38,951 nt of DNA, from NCBI GenBank assembly GCA_947567425.1, contig CANOLV010000024.1, positions 1 through 38,951 of the forward strand, written 5' to 3'. Below are positions 15,268-24,674 of this stretch, in pieces; the first letter of the stretch is position 1; each line of letters starts with the position of its first letter. The position numbers and the translations under genes are program-made. Below the pieces are notes generated by a model that worked only from the letters and a program-made list of their open reading frames with translations, was not told the origin of the DNA and made no database searches. Origin of the DNA: an uncultured Porphyromonadaceae bacterium (GTDB taxonomy: Bacteria > Bacteroidota > Bacteroidia > Bacteroidales > Muribaculaceae).

Positions 15268-15966
15268 TCAGTTCATAAACATGCGCATATTGCCCTTCTC
15301 GTGGAGCGATGCCATTATGTCCATTCCTGGAACGAAGGCCCGCATGTCGTCGTAGGTCATATCCTTGACCTTTTCATAGTCCGACGCTATCACGGGAGCC
15401 ATGTCGTAGGCTATCTTCTGGGTGTCGTAGTGCGACACTCTGACGCAGCGCAGCGCGGCTCCGAGGATCATGTTGACCACTCCGAACTGCTGCGAAGTAA
15501 ACATATCCTCTTCTGAAATGCCGGCATGGTGCATGGCTATGGCCTGGGCCACGGGATATGTCCCGGCGATATTTCCCGCCTTTATATCTTCGAGGAAGCG
15601 GTCCATCAGCCGGCAGCCGTCCATGATATGGACTGTGAGTTCCGCCATCTTTTTGCCCATACGGGTCATCATCTGGCGGGCTTCGTCGTTCATTTTGCAC
15701 AGAATCACCTCTTCGTCGGCTCTGCGGATGGCTTCGTAGTCGCCGACGGCCGCGGCGCGGTAAGCGTGCAGTGACGCGATTCCGTCGCTGAAAGCCGACT
15801 GGATGGAAGCGGCCTGTACATATTGGCGCAGTGAATCCATGTCGTGGACTTTCTTTTCGTAGGATGCGGTCTCCAGTCCGTTGGAGAAGGAAAAGTTGCC
15901 TACCGGAAATTGAGAATCGCTCATTTCAAGCAGGCGCATTGTCGAGATGATTCCGGATGATATCAT
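15268..15966 (-). CDS. ureF: Urease accessory protein UreF
   Basis: 232 residues, all helical as expected. The family motif is SDSQFPVGNFSFSNGLE, with a later MGKKMAEL and the C-terminal AYDMAPVIASDYEKV. UreF links UreD to UreG and gates GTP hydrolysis. The start overlaps the ureE stop by four bases (ATGA, 15963-15966), which supports this start although homologues often begin near the internal Met10. Confidence 0.92.
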   Translation of the reverse strand: MISSGIISTMRLLEMSDSQFPVGNFSFSNGLETASYEKKVHDMDSLRQYVQAASIQSAFSDGIASLHAYRAAAVGDYEAIRRADEEVILCKMNDEARQMMTRMGKKMAELTVHIMDGCRLMDRFLEDIKAGNIAGTYPVAQAIAMHHAGISEEDMFTSQQFGVVNMILGAALRCVRVSHYDTQKIAYDMAPVIASDYEKVKDMTYDDMRAFVPGMDIMASLHEKGNMRMFMN

Positions 15967-16538
15967 ATATGATGGTGATGGTGGTGTTCGTGTGAATGAC
16001 TTTCCTGGGCTGTGCCTCCGAATAGGTTGCGGATCTCGTGAGGTGCAAGATAGGGTATTACCTCCTGTCCGGTCTGGAATTCGTAGGTGACGCCCGGTAT
16101 GGCGTGGGTGTCCATGACGCTTTGCATGACCTTCTTGTCGACGGTCAGCGGCACGAATACTTTAGTGCCTTTGATGACCGCGGGCCAGTGCTGGTTGCCG
16201 ATGGCATGTCCGAGTTCGATGCAGGTCTGGATGATCGACAGTTTGTCCTGCTGTTCGACGGCGGCGAGGTCGATGACGAATACCGGACTGAGCTCGATGC
16301 GGGCCACGATGGCTTTGTTCGTCCCGGGGTCGTATTCCAGTACGTCGCCTTCGATAAGCTGGGTGTTGCGTTTGAGGGCCACGGCGCATTGTGTGCCTTT
16401 GTCGCCCGACACAATGAAACGGCTTTTCTGGGCTGTCCACTGGTCAAGATCGAGATATTCTACTGTGGCCTTGGATATTTTATCGGCCAAATCTTTGTCG
16501 GCGTGGATGTTGCCGATGACTTCGCTGAATATTTTCAT
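15963..16538 (-). CDS. ureE: Urease nickel metallochaperone UreE
   Basis: 191 residues. The N-terminal peptide-binding and C-terminal metal-binding domains are intact, with the conserved His in GNQHWP. The protein ends in SHSHEHHHHHHI, a His-rich tail like the one in Klebsiella UreE, expected to hold several nickel ions. It is the first of the accessory genes after a 95-base gap from ureC that contains a hairpin. Confidence 0.93.
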   Translation of the reverse strand: MKIFSEVIGNIHADKDLADKISKATVEYLDLDQWTAQKSRFIVSGDKGTQCAVALKRNTQLIEGDVLEYDPGTNKAIVARIELSPVFVIDLAAVEQQDKLSIIQTCIELGHAIGNQHWPAVIKGTKVFVPLTVDKKVMQSVMDTHAIPGVTYEFQTGQEVIPYLAPHEIRNLFGGTAQESHSHEHHHHHHI

Positions 16539-16579
16539 AAATCTATTAAATAGTTGAAATGGATTAAAGTTATGTAGAA

Positions 16580-16615
16580 AGCACCCGGCTCATACCGGAA
16601 TAGGGGCCGGGTGCT
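16580..16615 (-). terminator. Hairpin between ureC and ureE
   Basis: AGCACCCGGC (16580-16589) pairs perfectly with GCCGGGTGCT (16606-16615), extendable inward by a G-T and a C-G pair. On the minus strand only a short T tract (GCTTTCT) follows. It may act as a partial terminator or RNA-stability element that lowers accessory-gene output relative to ureABC. Confidence 0.5.
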
Positions 16616-16633
16616 GTTATGTCTGTTTTGCGG

Positions 16634-18352
16634 TTAGCTGAACCAGTACAATTGAGCGAGCGAGAGTTCAGGTGCCGGCGGCACGTAGGCGAGTTCGCCG
16701 TCTACATAGACGTAGAATGTCTCCGGGTTAATCTCGATGCGCGGCATGGCGGTGTTGCGCACCATATTGTATTTCGACAGCTGGCGTGTACCGTGTACGG
16801 GGTAGCAGATACGCTTAAGTCCGAGCTTTTCAGGAACGCCTGAGTCGATTGACGCGCGCGACATGAAGTTGACGCAGGTTCTTTCAAGCGCCTTTCCGAA
16901 GGCTCCGTACATGGGTCGCATGTAGATAGGCTGCGGGGTCGGAAGCGATGCATTCGGGTCGCCCATCTGTGCCCAGTTTATCATACCGCCCTTTATCACG
17001 AGTTTTGGCTTTGTGCCGAAGAATGCCGGTTCCCAAAGCACGAGGTCGGCCATCTTGCCCTTCTCCACACTGCCGAGTATGTCGGAGATACCGTAAGTGA
17101 TGGCGGGATTGATGGTGATCTTGGCGAGGTAACGGAGCACGCGGAAGTTGTCGTTGTCATCGCTGTCTTCGCGGAGCTTGCCCCTTACATCCTTCATGTA
17201 TGATGCCATCTGGAATGTACGCATGAACGATTCGCCCACACGGCCCATGGCCTGAGAGTCTGACGACACCATCGACAGCACGCCTAAGTCGTGGAGAATG
17301 TTCTCGGCCGACTGTGTCTCCGGACGGACACGGCTTTCTGCAAAAGCCACGTCGCTCGGGATGTTCGGGTTAAGGTTATGGCATACCATGATCATGTCAA
17401 ACAGCTCTGCCTTTGAATTGATGCCGAACGGCAGGGTGGGGTTGGTCGACGAAGGAAGCACGTTGGCCATGGATGCCACTTTCAGAAGGTCGGGTGCGTG
17501 TCCGCCGCCGGCTCCCTCGGTGTGGTAAGTATGGATGGTGCGTCCGTCCATGGCGGCGATTGAGTCCTCGACATATCCGCTCTCGTTGAGGGTGTCGGTG
17601 TGGATGGCCACCTGTACGTCGAGGCGGTCGGCCGCGTCAAGACAAGCACGGATGGCCGACGGTGTCGCACCCCAGTCTTCGTGGATCTTAAATCCGCAAC
17701 CTCCTGCGAGAATCTGTTCGTCAAGAGTCTCCTTGACAGATGAGTTGCCTTTCGACAGACAGCCGTAGTTGATAGGAATACCTTCGAATGATTCGAGCAT
17801 TTTGTACATGTTCCATACGCCGGAGGTGATGGTGGTTCCGTTGGTTCCGTCGGTCGGGCCGATACCGCCGCCTATAAGGCTCGTGATACCGTTGGAGAGG
17901 CAGTTGTAGGCCTGCTGTGGCGAGATGTGGTGTACGTGGCCGTCAATACCTGCTGCGGTCAATATGAGATGCTCGCCTGAGATGGCGTCGGTCGACGGAC
18001 CGGTGACGAGTTCCGGCGACACTCCGGCCATTATGTCCGGATTACCGGCCTTTCCGATGCCGGCTATCTTGCCGTCCTTGATGCCTACGTCGGCCTTGAC
18101 GACACCTAAAATCGGGTCGATGATGGTGACATTGGTTATCACTACGTCGAGCGAGCCGCCCTTTACCGAATAACGGTTGGCGAGTCCCATGCCGTCGCGA
18201 AGAGTCTTTCCTCCACCGTATACGGATTCGTCGCCGTATACGCGTAAGTCCTTCTCGATCTGTACGTACAGGTGAGTGTTGCCGAGTCGGATTTTATCAC
18301 CTACGGTCGGTCCGAAAAGATTGTTATTTTCTTGTCTGGAAATAGTTGCCAT
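16634..18352 (-). CDS. ureC: Urease alpha subunit (catalytic)
   Basis: 572 residues. It hydrolyses urea to ammonia and carbamate at a two-nickel site. All active-site residues are present with a constant +5 offset from Klebsiella UreC: His139 and His141 (GIDGHVHH), carbamylated Lys222 and His224 (GFKIHEDWG), His251 (AIHTDTLNE), His277 (HTEGAGGGH), flap Cys324 and His325 (MVCHNLN), Arg341 and Asp365 (SSDSQAMGR). The subunit should therefore be active once nickel is inserted. It lies 26 bases after ureB. Confidence 0.98.
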   Translation of the reverse strand: MATISRQENNNLFGPTVGDKIRLGNTHLYVQIEKDLRVYGDESVYGGGKTLRDGMGLANRYSVKGGSLDVVITNVTIIDPILGVVKADVGIKDGKIAGIGKAGNPDIMAGVSPELVTGPSTDAISGEHLILTAAGIDGHVHHISPQQAYNCLSNGITSLIGGGIGPTDGTNGTTITSGVWNMYKMLESFEGIPINYGCLSKGNSSVKETLDEQILAGGCGFKIHEDWGATPSAIRACLDAADRLDVQVAIHTDTLNESGYVEDSIAAMDGRTIHTYHTEGAGGGHAPDLLKVASMANVLPSSTNPTLPFGINSKAELFDMIMVCHNLNPNIPSDVAFAESRVRPETQSAENILHDLGVLSMVSSDSQAMGRVGESFMRTFQMASYMKDVRGKLREDSDDNDNFRVLRYLAKITINPAITYGISDILGSVEKGKMADLVLWEPAFFGTKPKLVIKGGMINWAQMGDPNASLPTPQPIYMRPMYGAFGKALERTCVNFMSRASIDSGVPEKLGLKRICYPVHGTRQLSKYNMVRNTAMPRIEINPETFYVYVDGELAYVPPAPELSLAQLYWFS

Positions 18353-18378
18353 GATTGTATAGTTTTATCGAGAGGGTT

Positions 18379-18981
18379 TTATTTCTTAAATTCTGCATCG
18401 GCCTCGTCTTCGCTTACGCTCTTGAAGCCGTATTCATTCATCTTGCGTATGGCATGAATCTTGGTCGGATAGTAGGTCGGATTGTCCTCGCCACCGGTAT
18501 ATCCGTCGGCAAGTCCGTTGAAGCCGAACACTTTGCGTTTGCCGGAGTAGCTTACCAATTCGACCTCTTTCTCGTCGCCCGGCTCGAATCTGATGGCAGT
18601 GGTGGCCGGAATGTTAAGGTGGCATCCGAAGGCCTTCGGGCGGTCGAATTCGAGATAGCGGTTGACCTCAAAGAAATGGAAGTGCGATCCCACCTGAATT
18701 GGTCGGTCGCCCGTGTTGTGTACGGTTACTTTCACGGTGTAGCGGTCGGCGTTGTATTCTATCGGGTCGCTTTCCAGGATTACTCCTCCTACCGGAACCT
18801 CCTTGTCGGGTGTGAATCCGGGTTCTTTTGGGGTGTAAATCGGTGGAACTCCGTTATATACCGTAGTCGGTGTGTCGCTCGACTTCGGCGGGTTCTGCTT
18901 GCTGTAGCCTTCGACGTTGATCGGAGGATTGCCCGGCGCCATATTGTCGGTGGCGGGCTTATTGGTTTTGTCAGTTGCCAT
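18379..18981 (-). CDS. ureB: Urease beta subunit with long N- and C-terminal extensions
   Basis: 200 residues, about twice the usual 100-110. The normal core runs from about 61 ([17 protein letters not shown]) through [17 protein letters not shown] and [13 protein letters not shown] to [10 protein letters not shown] near 160. Before it are 60 residues rich in Pro, Thr, Asn and Lys with no clear fold; after it are 40 residues rich in charge ([23 protein letters not shown]). It is not a UreA-UreB fusion, since a complete ureA lies upstream. The start at 18981 is 33 bases after ureA; an inner start (Met14) would still leave a long extension. The extra parts may contact other subunits or shape the oligomer. 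Confidence 0.93.
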   Translation of the reverse strand: MATDKTNKPATDNMAPGNPPINVEGYSKQNPPKSSDTPTTVYNGVPPIYTPKEPGFTPDKEVPVGGVILESDPIEYNADRYTVKVTVHNTGDRPIQVGSHFHFFEVNRYLEFDRPKAFGCHLNIPATTAIRFEPGDEKEVELVSYSGKRKVFGFNGLADGYTGGEDNPTYYPTKIHAIRKMNEYGFKSVSEDEADAEFKK

Positions 18982-19014
18982 GATTTTGAATTTTGGTTTT
19001 AATGGGGGAGTGGA

Positions 19015-19317
19015 TTACTTGATGGGCTGGTGTATGCTGACAAGGCGTGAGCCGTCGGTAAATACGGCTTCGACCTGAAGGAGCGAGATCATGTCGGCCA
19101 CTCCGTCCATGACATCTTCTTTTTTGAGCACATTGGCCGCTTCCACCATTACTTCTTCTACAGATTTGCCTGCGCGGGCCTCTTCCAAAGCCGCGGAGGT
19201 GATGTAGGCCACGGCTTCCGGATAGTTGAGCTTTAAGCCTTTGTTTTTACGACGTTCGGCGATTATGCCGAGGTTGAGAAGCATCAACTTGTCGATTTCT
19301 TTCGGTGTAAGGTGCAT
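19015..19317 (-). CDS. ureA: Urease gamma subunit
   Basis: 100 residues, normal length. It begins [14 protein letters not shown] and contains [20 protein letters not shown] and the C-terminal [20 protein letters not shown], all typical. It is the smallest structural subunit of the three-chain enzyme. It is the first gene of the operon. The 232-base region before it, shared with the divergent NlpC gene, has no clean consensus promoter for the minus strand, so an alternative sigma factor or an activator may be needed. Confidence 0.97.
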   Translation of the reverse strand: MHLTPKEIDKLMLLNLGIIAERRKNKGLKLNYPEAVAYITSAALEEARAGKSVEEVMVEAANVLKKEDVMDGVADMISLLQVEAVFTDGSRLVSIHQPIK

Positions 19318-19524
19318 AATAAATGTATATTAATGAGTTCTGTGAAATTCATTTCTATTAGACATAACACTTGAAACAAGAAAAAGATTTTTTAGCGGTA
19401 ATTTTGTATGCCGAATATGGGCACTTGGTTATAATGGTTATGCCTGCGGGCACCATCATTGGCCGAGGTGGAGAAATGGATGGTTAAATGTGGGGCGGAT
19501 GTTGTGGGATATTGATTGTTTTGA

Positions 19525-19532
19525 TATATTTG
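19525..19532 (+). promoter_or_regulatory. -7 box of the NlpC/P60 lipoprotein gene
   Basis: TATATTTG matches TAnnTTTG and lies 17 bases before the ATG; the upstream box is only TTGTG-like (about 19502). Another match, TAATTTTG, lies near 19400. Confidence 0.45.
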
Positions 19533-19549
19533 TGGTATAAAACAGAAAA

Positions 19550-20272
19550 TTGATGTTACGTAGCGGTCGATATATTATATTGATGTTATTTTCGATGGTG
19601 TTGTTCGCTCTTGGCGGATGTCATTCATCGCGTAGGGCGGTCAGCGGCGACGGCGAGTCGAAGGGATCGCCTAAGGTGGTGTTGCCTAAGGATATGGCCG
19701 AAGATATGCGCTCTGACCAGAGGCTTCTTGTGGAGGAGGCTTTGAAGTGGCTCGGAACACCTTACCGCTACGGTGGCAAGACGCGTTCTGGCACCGACTG
19801 TTCTGGCATGACCATGGAGGTCTACCGTTCGGCTTTGGGCATAGCATTGCCGCGCTCGTCGCGCGATCAGCAGAAGTTCTGCAAGTCGATCAAGAAGTCG
19901 TCGCTCGATGCCGGCGACCTTATTTTCTTCAGCACGGGGCGCGATAAGTCGAGGGTGTCGCACGTGGGCATGTATATCGGCGACGACAAGTTCATCCATG
20001 CTTCCGGCAGCCGCGGAGTGATAGTCAGCGATATCAAGGAGAAGTACTATACACGCAATTATCATTCGTCGGGCCACGTGGCGCGTGCCATGGATCGGGA
20101 GAAGAAGCCCAAGGGTAAAAAGAAGCCGGAGGCGGCTCCAGTCGTTGAGCCGACCCCCGGAAAATATGAAATCACACTTGACCAATTCCTTGAATTAAAC
20201 AAGCGTCAGAATCAGATCGACGAGGCCATTGAGGCTAAAGTCGATTCGATCTACTCCTCATTCCTCGATTGA
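19550..20272 (+). CDS. NlpC/P60 cell-wall hydrolase lipoprotein
   Basis: 240 residues. A lipobox signal peptide ends in LGGC (Cys24). The NlpC/P60 domain spans about 55-170, with the catalytic Cys84 (GTDCSGMTMEVY), His138 (SHVGMYIG) and His150 (FIHASG). A Lys/Pro-rich linker and a helical tail follow. The domain cuts peptide bonds in peptidoglycan stems, usually D-Glu to diamino acid. It is transcribed away from the urease operon and its stop is 11 bases from the convergent proA stop. Either of the first two Met codons could start it. Confidence 0.88.
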   Translation: MMLRSGRYIILMLFSMVLFALGGCHSSRRAVSGDGESKGSPKVVLPKDMAEDMRSDQRLLVEEALKWLGTPYRYGGKTRSGTDCSGMTMEVYRSALGIALPRSSRDQQKFCKSIKKSSLDAGDLIFFSTGRDKSRVSHVGMYIGDDKFIHASGSRGVIVSDIKEKYYTRNYHSSGHVARAMDREKKPKGKKKPEAAPVVEPTPGKYEITLDQFLELNKRQNQIDEAIEAKVDSIYSSFLD

Positions 20273-20283
20273 CATGGTTGGAA

Positions 20284-21531
20284 TCATGCGGGGCGGATCT
20301 GGCCGTCGCCTTCGATGATCCATTTGTAGGTAGTGATCTCGCGCAGGGCCATCGGTCCGCGGGCGTGGAGCTTCTGGGTGCTGATGCCTATCTCAGCTCC
20401 GAGTCCGAACTGCGCTCCGTCGGTGAATGAGGTAGGAGCGTTGACATACACGCAGGCGGCATCGACGAGAAGGGTGAACAGCCGGCCATGTTCGGAATTT
20501 TCGGTGATGATGCTCTCGCTGTGTCCTGATCCGTAAACCGCGATGTGAGCTATGGCTTCATCTATCCCTGCAACGGTCTTTATAGCCATGGCATAGCCGA
20601 GGAATTCGGTGCCGAAGCTCGATTCGCCGGCATGTCGGAGCAGCTCTGCGGGATAGGATCCTGTCAGCGCCGTGCAGGACTGCGGGTCGGCATATATGAC
20701 GACGTTGCTGTCGGCCAGGGGGGCGCACAGTGAAGGCAGGTCGTCGGTCCGGGTGCTGTCGACAAGCAGGCAGTCAAGGGCATTGCACACGCTGACGCGG
20801 CGCGTCTTGGCATTGTTGACAATGGCGCGTCCTTTGTCGAGGTCGGCATCGCTGTCGAAGTAGGCGTGGCACACCCCGGCCCCGGTCTCGATGACTGGTA
20901 TGCGGGAGTTTTCGCGGACGAAATTGATCAGCGAAGAACTGCCCCTCGGAATTATAAGGTCAACCTGACCTCTGGCCTGGAGCAGTTCGGCCGTGGCCTC
21001 GCGGCTGGCTGGCAGTAGGGTGACGGCTTCCGCCGGTATACCGAACCGTAGGAGTACGCTATGGATCACATCGACTATGGCCCTGTTGGAGCGGTCGGCG
21101 TCGCTTCCGCCTTTGAGGATGCATGCGTTGCCGGACTTGAGGCATAGCGATGCCACGTCGAAGCTTACGTTAGGCCGGGCTTCGTAGATCACGCCGATGA
21201 CCCCGAAGGGCACCGCGCGTTTGGTCAGACGCAGTCCGTTGGGCAGTGTACGGCGTTCGATGTCGATGAGCGGGGAGGGCAGAGCGGCTACATGCCGGAT
21301 GTCGGACGCTATGTCGGCGATTCGCTTCTCGGTCAGGCGCAGGCGATCATATTTGGGGTCGTCGGGCGACATAGCCGCGAGGTCTTTGGCATTCTCGTCC
21401 AATATGTGTGCGCTGTTCTCGACAGCCGCGTCGGCGATAGCCTCCAGCAGGTCGTTTATGCGCTGTTCGGGCAGGCGGAGCAGCGATAGCGAAGCCTGTC
21501 TTACTTTTTTAAATGTATCGGAAAGATTCAT
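20284..21531 (-). CDS. proA: Gamma-glutamyl phosphate reductase
   Basis: Taken from the Met at 21531 ([16 protein letters not shown]), giving 415 residues, close to the usual 417; the open frame runs up to 21657, and a Met at 21549 is an alternative. It reduces glutamyl-5-phosphate to glutamate semialdehyde with NADPH, the second step of proline synthesis. The aldehyde-dehydrogenase-like fold shows [32 protein letters not shown] and the catalytic Cys in [13 protein letters not shown]. Last gene of the nlpC-proC-proB-proA operon. Confidence 0.95.
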   Translation of the reverse strand: MNLSDTFKKVRQASLSLLRLPEQRINDLLEAIADAAVENSAHILDENAKDLAAMSPDDPKYDRLRLTEKRIADIASDIRHVAALPSPLIDIERRTLPNGLRLTKRAVPFGVIGVIYEARPNVSFDVASLCLKSGNACILKGGSDADRSNRAIVDVIHSVLLRFGIPAEAVTLLPASREATAELLQARGQVDLIIPRGSSSLINFVRENSRIPVIETGAGVCHAYFDSDADLDKGRAIVNNAKTRRVSVCNALDCLLVDSTRTDDLPSLCAPLADSNVVIYADPQSCTALTGSYPAELLRHAGESSFGTEFLGYAMAIKTVAGIDEAIAHIAVYGSGHSESIITENSEHGRLFTLLVDAACVYVNAPTSFTDGAQFGLGAEIGISTQKLHARGPMALREITTYKWIIEGDGQIRPA

Positions 21532-21592
21532 TGTGTTCGGTTTTGACATTGGTTTTGTGTAATTGAGGTGGCCGGCCGGTGGTGCCGGTTGA

Positions 21593-22678
21593 TCATTCAA
21601 GATACAGATAGTCGTAATGTATGGCCGGTTTGAGGTCATGCTTACCGGCGGCTTCACGGGTCTGGTCGGAAGAATATGCCGTGCGGCCTATGCCGAGCGT
21701 CCGCCCGGAAGTGTCGGCTATCTCGATAAGGTCGTCCTTCTCAAACTCACCCTCGACTCCGATTATGCCCACGGGCAACACGCTGACGGCCTTGTCGCCG
21801 CAAATGGCTTTGACGGCGTTGTCGTTGATGACGATGCGCCCCTTGGTAAATCCGGAACTGTGAGCTATCCAGCGTTTGAGGCTTGAGGCCTGTTCGCTCC
21901 GCGGCGAGAACCGTGTGGCCACCGCATTGCCGCATCCCATGATGAGGTCGGTCAGGATGTTGTCGCGCTTTCCGTTGGCGATGATCACCTCGATGCCTTC
22001 GTCGGCCACCTTGCGGGCTATGCCGCACTTTGTGATCATGCCTCCGCGACCGAAGCCCGACTTTTCGGTGCTGATATATTCCGACAGGTCGCGGTCGGGC
22101 TCGACTTCCGCTATCACTTCCGCACCCGGACTGCCCGGCGTGCCGCTGTATATGCCGTCGACGTTGCTGAGAATCACCAGCGCCTGCGAGTCCATCATGC
22201 TGGCTATCAGTCCCGACAATTCGTCGTTGTCGGTAAACATCAGCTCGGTGACGCTCACTGTGTCGTTCTCGTTGACTATGGGGATCACTCCATTGTCGAG
22301 CATGACCATCATGCAGTTGCGCTGATTGAGGTAGTGGCGGCGGGTGGCGAAGTTCTCTTTCATAGTGAGAACCTGTCCGACGGCTATGTTGTGGTCGCGG
22401 AACAGCTCGTAGTAGCGGTTGATGAGCTTGGCCTGTCCGACGGCTGAAAACAGCTGGCGCTGATCCACGCTGTCCATCCGTCGCTGTGTGAGGTTCTTGA
22501 GTTCGCTTCTTCCGCTGGCCACGGCGCCTGACGACACAAGAATCACCTCGATGCCGGCTCGGTAGAGTTCGGCCACCTGGTCGACGATGGCCGACATCCG
22601 GGTCACATCGAGAGTGCCGTCGCTTCGGGTCAGCACGTTGCTGCCGATCTTGACTGTTATTCGTTTGAATCGGTTCAT
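21593..22678 (-). CDS. proB: Glutamate 5-kinase with PUA domain
   Basis: 361 residues, normal for the two-domain form. The amino-acid-kinase domain (1-255) shows [27 protein letters not shown] and GRGGMITK; the C-terminal part from about 275 is a PUA domain ([14 protein letters not shown]). It phosphorylates glutamate, the first and usually proline-inhibited step of proline synthesis. It starts seven bases after proC, so the two are tightly coupled. Confidence 0.95.
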   Translation of the reverse strand: MNRFKRITVKIGSNVLTRSDGTLDVTRMSAIVDQVAELYRAGIEVILVSSGAVASGRSELKNLTQRRMDSVDQRQLFSAVGQAKLINRYYELFRDHNIAVGQVLTMKENFATRRHYLNQRNCMMVMLDNGVIPIVNENDTVSVTELMFTDNDELSGLIASMMDSQALVILSNVDGIYSGTPGSPGAEVIAEVEPDRDLSEYISTEKSGFGRGGMITKCGIARKVADEGIEVIIANGKRDNILTDLIMGCGNAVATRFSPRSEQASSLKRWIAHSSGFTKGRIVINDNAVKAICGDKAVSVLPVGIIGVEGEFEKDDLIEIADTSGRTLGIGRTAYSSDQTREAAGKHDLKPAIHYDYLYLE

Positions 22679-22685
22679 CGCGGAT

Positions 22686-23480
22686 CTATCTTTTTGAAGC
22701 CCTTAATCCTTTGACTACACTGGCCGTGAATCCGGCTTCCTCCATGGCGTTTAGACCTTTGATAGTTATTCCGCCGGGGGTGGTCACGCGGTCGATTTCC
22801 GCTTCGGGGTGTGCTCCTGTGGCTTCCAGAAGCTTCACGGCTCCGGCCATGGTCTGCATGACGATGCGTTTTGCGTCGTCGGCATAGAATCCGAGTTCGA
22901 CTCCGCCTTCGGTCATGGCGCGTATGTAGCGCATCACGTAGGCTATGCCGCATGAAGCGAGTGCCATGCCGGAATTAAGCAGACGCTCTTCGACAAGCAT
23001 GGCGTCGCCAAGCTCCTTGAACATGGCCAGCATCTGTGAGTCAAGTTCAGGAGTGGAACGCACCGATGTCAGGAAGGTCATTCCCGACATGACGGCTATG
23101 GCCGTGTTCGGAATGACGTAGTAGACCGGGGGCATCTCTCCGTCGCCCCGCATGAACAGTGCCGATACTTCGGCCGTCGACACCCCTCCGGCCATCGAGG
23201 CTACGGCCTGTTTGCCGCAGTCGATCGACTCCTTTATCTCGTCGGCCACATCCTTGAGTTTCCACGGTTTTACGGCGAGGACTATCACGTCGGCTCCAGC
23301 GACGGCCTTGCAATTGTCGTCGGTGGTGCGTATGCCTGGAAATTCCGAGTTGAGTTTTTCGAGTTTTCCTGCTGAGGGATTTGACACGCAGATGTCTTCC
23401 TGGGCTATCAGCGAACCTTGCGCCAGACCGCGGGCCAAAGCTCCGCCCATGTTTCCGGCTCCTATGATTGCTATCTTCAT
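22686..23480 (-). CDS. proC: Pyrroline-5-carboxylate reductase
   Basis: 264 residues, normal length. The NADPH-binding motif IGAGNMGGALARGL is at the N-terminus. The C-terminal dimer domain shows GMALASCGIAYVMRYI and TPGGITIKGLNAME. It makes proline from pyrroline-5-carboxylate. It starts 13 bases after the SH3/NlpC gene and lies directly before proB, so all three proline genes are in one operon. Confidence 0.95.
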   Translation of the reverse strand: MKIAIIGAGNMGGALARGLAQGSLIAQEDICVSNPSAGKLEKLNSEFPGIRTTDDNCKAVAGADVIVLAVKPWKLKDVADEIKESIDCGKQAVASMAGGVSTAEVSALFMRGDGEMPPVYYVIPNTAIAVMSGMTFLTSVRSTPELDSQMLAMFKELGDAMLVEERLLNSGMALASCGIAYVMRYIRAMTEGGVELGFYADDAKRIVMQTMAGAVKLLEATGAHPEAEIDRVTTPGGITIKGLNAMEEAGFTASVVKGLRASKR

Positions 23481-23493
23481 TATTGTATTGCAA

Positions 23494-24423
23494 TTATTGT
23501 TTTACGAAATACCACGGATGCTCCTTTATCGTCAGGATAGTGCTGTCGGCACCGAGTATCCGTCGGGCATATAGAAAGTTGTCGTTGTCGTTGAGCGGGC
23601 TTCTTTTCACCATTCCGGCAGCCTCGATAAAGCAGCCGTCGGAGTCGTATATGCCCACGTGGTTGACGCGTCGGGTCTCTTTGTTGCCGAAGAAGAGCAG
23701 GTCGGCGGCCATGAGTGAATCCACGTCGACTGCGGTGCCTACTGAGGCTTGCTGCGAGGCATCGCGCGGCAGGATTATCCCGCATCCGTAGTAGGCCATC
23801 TTGGTCAGTCCGGAGCAGTCCATGCCCTTCGATGACAGACCTCCCCATAGATATGGCGTTCCTGTCTGTGCCTTGGCTATGTCGACGATCAGCCTGGCCG
23901 ACGGCTCTGCTTCGGCAAATGCCGCGAGGTCGGCGGCATTTGCCGAGCGGACGTATGCGGATCGGCCGTCGGGCAGCTTCACCTCCGTGTATTGTCGGTC
24001 ATCGGCCTTCTCGCCCTCGACGATGCATCCCGGCACTAAGTCGCTTACTATGTCCAGCGCCACGGTGTCGGCGTAGGCCTTTATTTCGTATGGCGAGGTT
24101 ATGATCATGCGCGGCGATGTGCGCCATGCCGTGAATGCCCGGTTGTCCATCATGGATAGGGTGTTGCCGTTGATATATCCGTCGTATCCTTCAGGGGTCT
24201 CCACACGGCACCATCCGTCGTCGTTGACCGATATGACTTTGAGCGGTGTTCCCATCAGGGCCTGCGAGGACATTTCGGAGCCATGGCGCGGCTCGGTGCG
24301 TATGTGGGCTGTCGAAATTGACGGTGTGGCCCACGCCGTGGTCGGCGATCCGATGTCCTGCGACCGGCCCGGTACGCAGGCAAATGCCGAAAGGCCAATT
24401 ATAAAACAAAGAATAGACTTCAT
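23494..24423 (-). CDS. SH3 / NlpC-P60 peptidoglycan peptide hydrolase
   Basis: 309 residues. Signal peptide about 1-21. Two SH3-like domains span about 35-90 and 108-165, then the NlpC/P60 domain from about 175. Catalytic Cys203 (MDCSGLTKMAYY) and His255 (NHVGIYD) are present; the third catalytic position, usually His in FIHA, is Glu267 here (FIEAAG). The layout matches YkfC-type gamma-D-glutamyl-L-diamino acid endopeptidases, which cut free stem peptides. It is the first gene of an operon with proC, proB and proA, all made from glutamate; recycling of wall glutamate is a tempting link but D-Glu would need racemisation. Confidence 0.85.
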   Translation of the reverse strand: MKSILCFIIGLSAFACVPGRSQDIGSPTTAWATPSISTAHIRTEPRHGSEMSSQALMGTPLKVISVNDDGWCRVETPEGYDGYINGNTLSMMDNRAFTAWRTSPRMIITSPYEIKAYADTVALDIVSDLVPGCIVEGEKADDRQYTEVKLPDGRSAYVRSANAADLAAFAEAEPSARLIVDIAKAQTGTPYLWGGLSSKGMDCSGLTKMAYYGCGIILPRDASQQASVGTAVDVDSLMAADLLFFGNKETRRVNHVGIYDSDGCFIEAAGMVKRSPLNDNDNFLYARRILGADSTILTIKEHPWYFVKQ

Positions 24424-24431
24424 AACACCTG

Positions 24432-24439
24432 CAAAAGTA
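24432..24439 (-). promoter_or_regulatory. -7 box of the nlpC-proCBA operon
   Basis: TACTTTTG on the minus strand, nine bases before the start codon, which would give an almost leaderless mRNA. No TTTG at the usual distance. Confidence 0.4.
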
Positions 24440-24674
24440 GTGAAAAAAGCCGAACCTTGGCTATGCTCGTGCTTCTAAAATTTTATGTTCCACCTATTAA
24501 ATTATTGAACTTTTATCCGCTGTGGTCAATGCGGTCAAATGGCGGATGTCCGGGTGTGTGAATATGAGTGAACGTGGGTGAATGAATGCTGTCGGGAAGC
24601 GGGAGAATGCACGTCGCGGGGCGATGCGCAGTTAAAAATGCGTAATACGGAAAAATTTCCTTAATTATCGTGTG

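Noticed and set aside
24541-24590. Cluster of GTGAA words
   Set aside because: Irregular spacing and imperfect copies; could be chance in a G-rich stretch.
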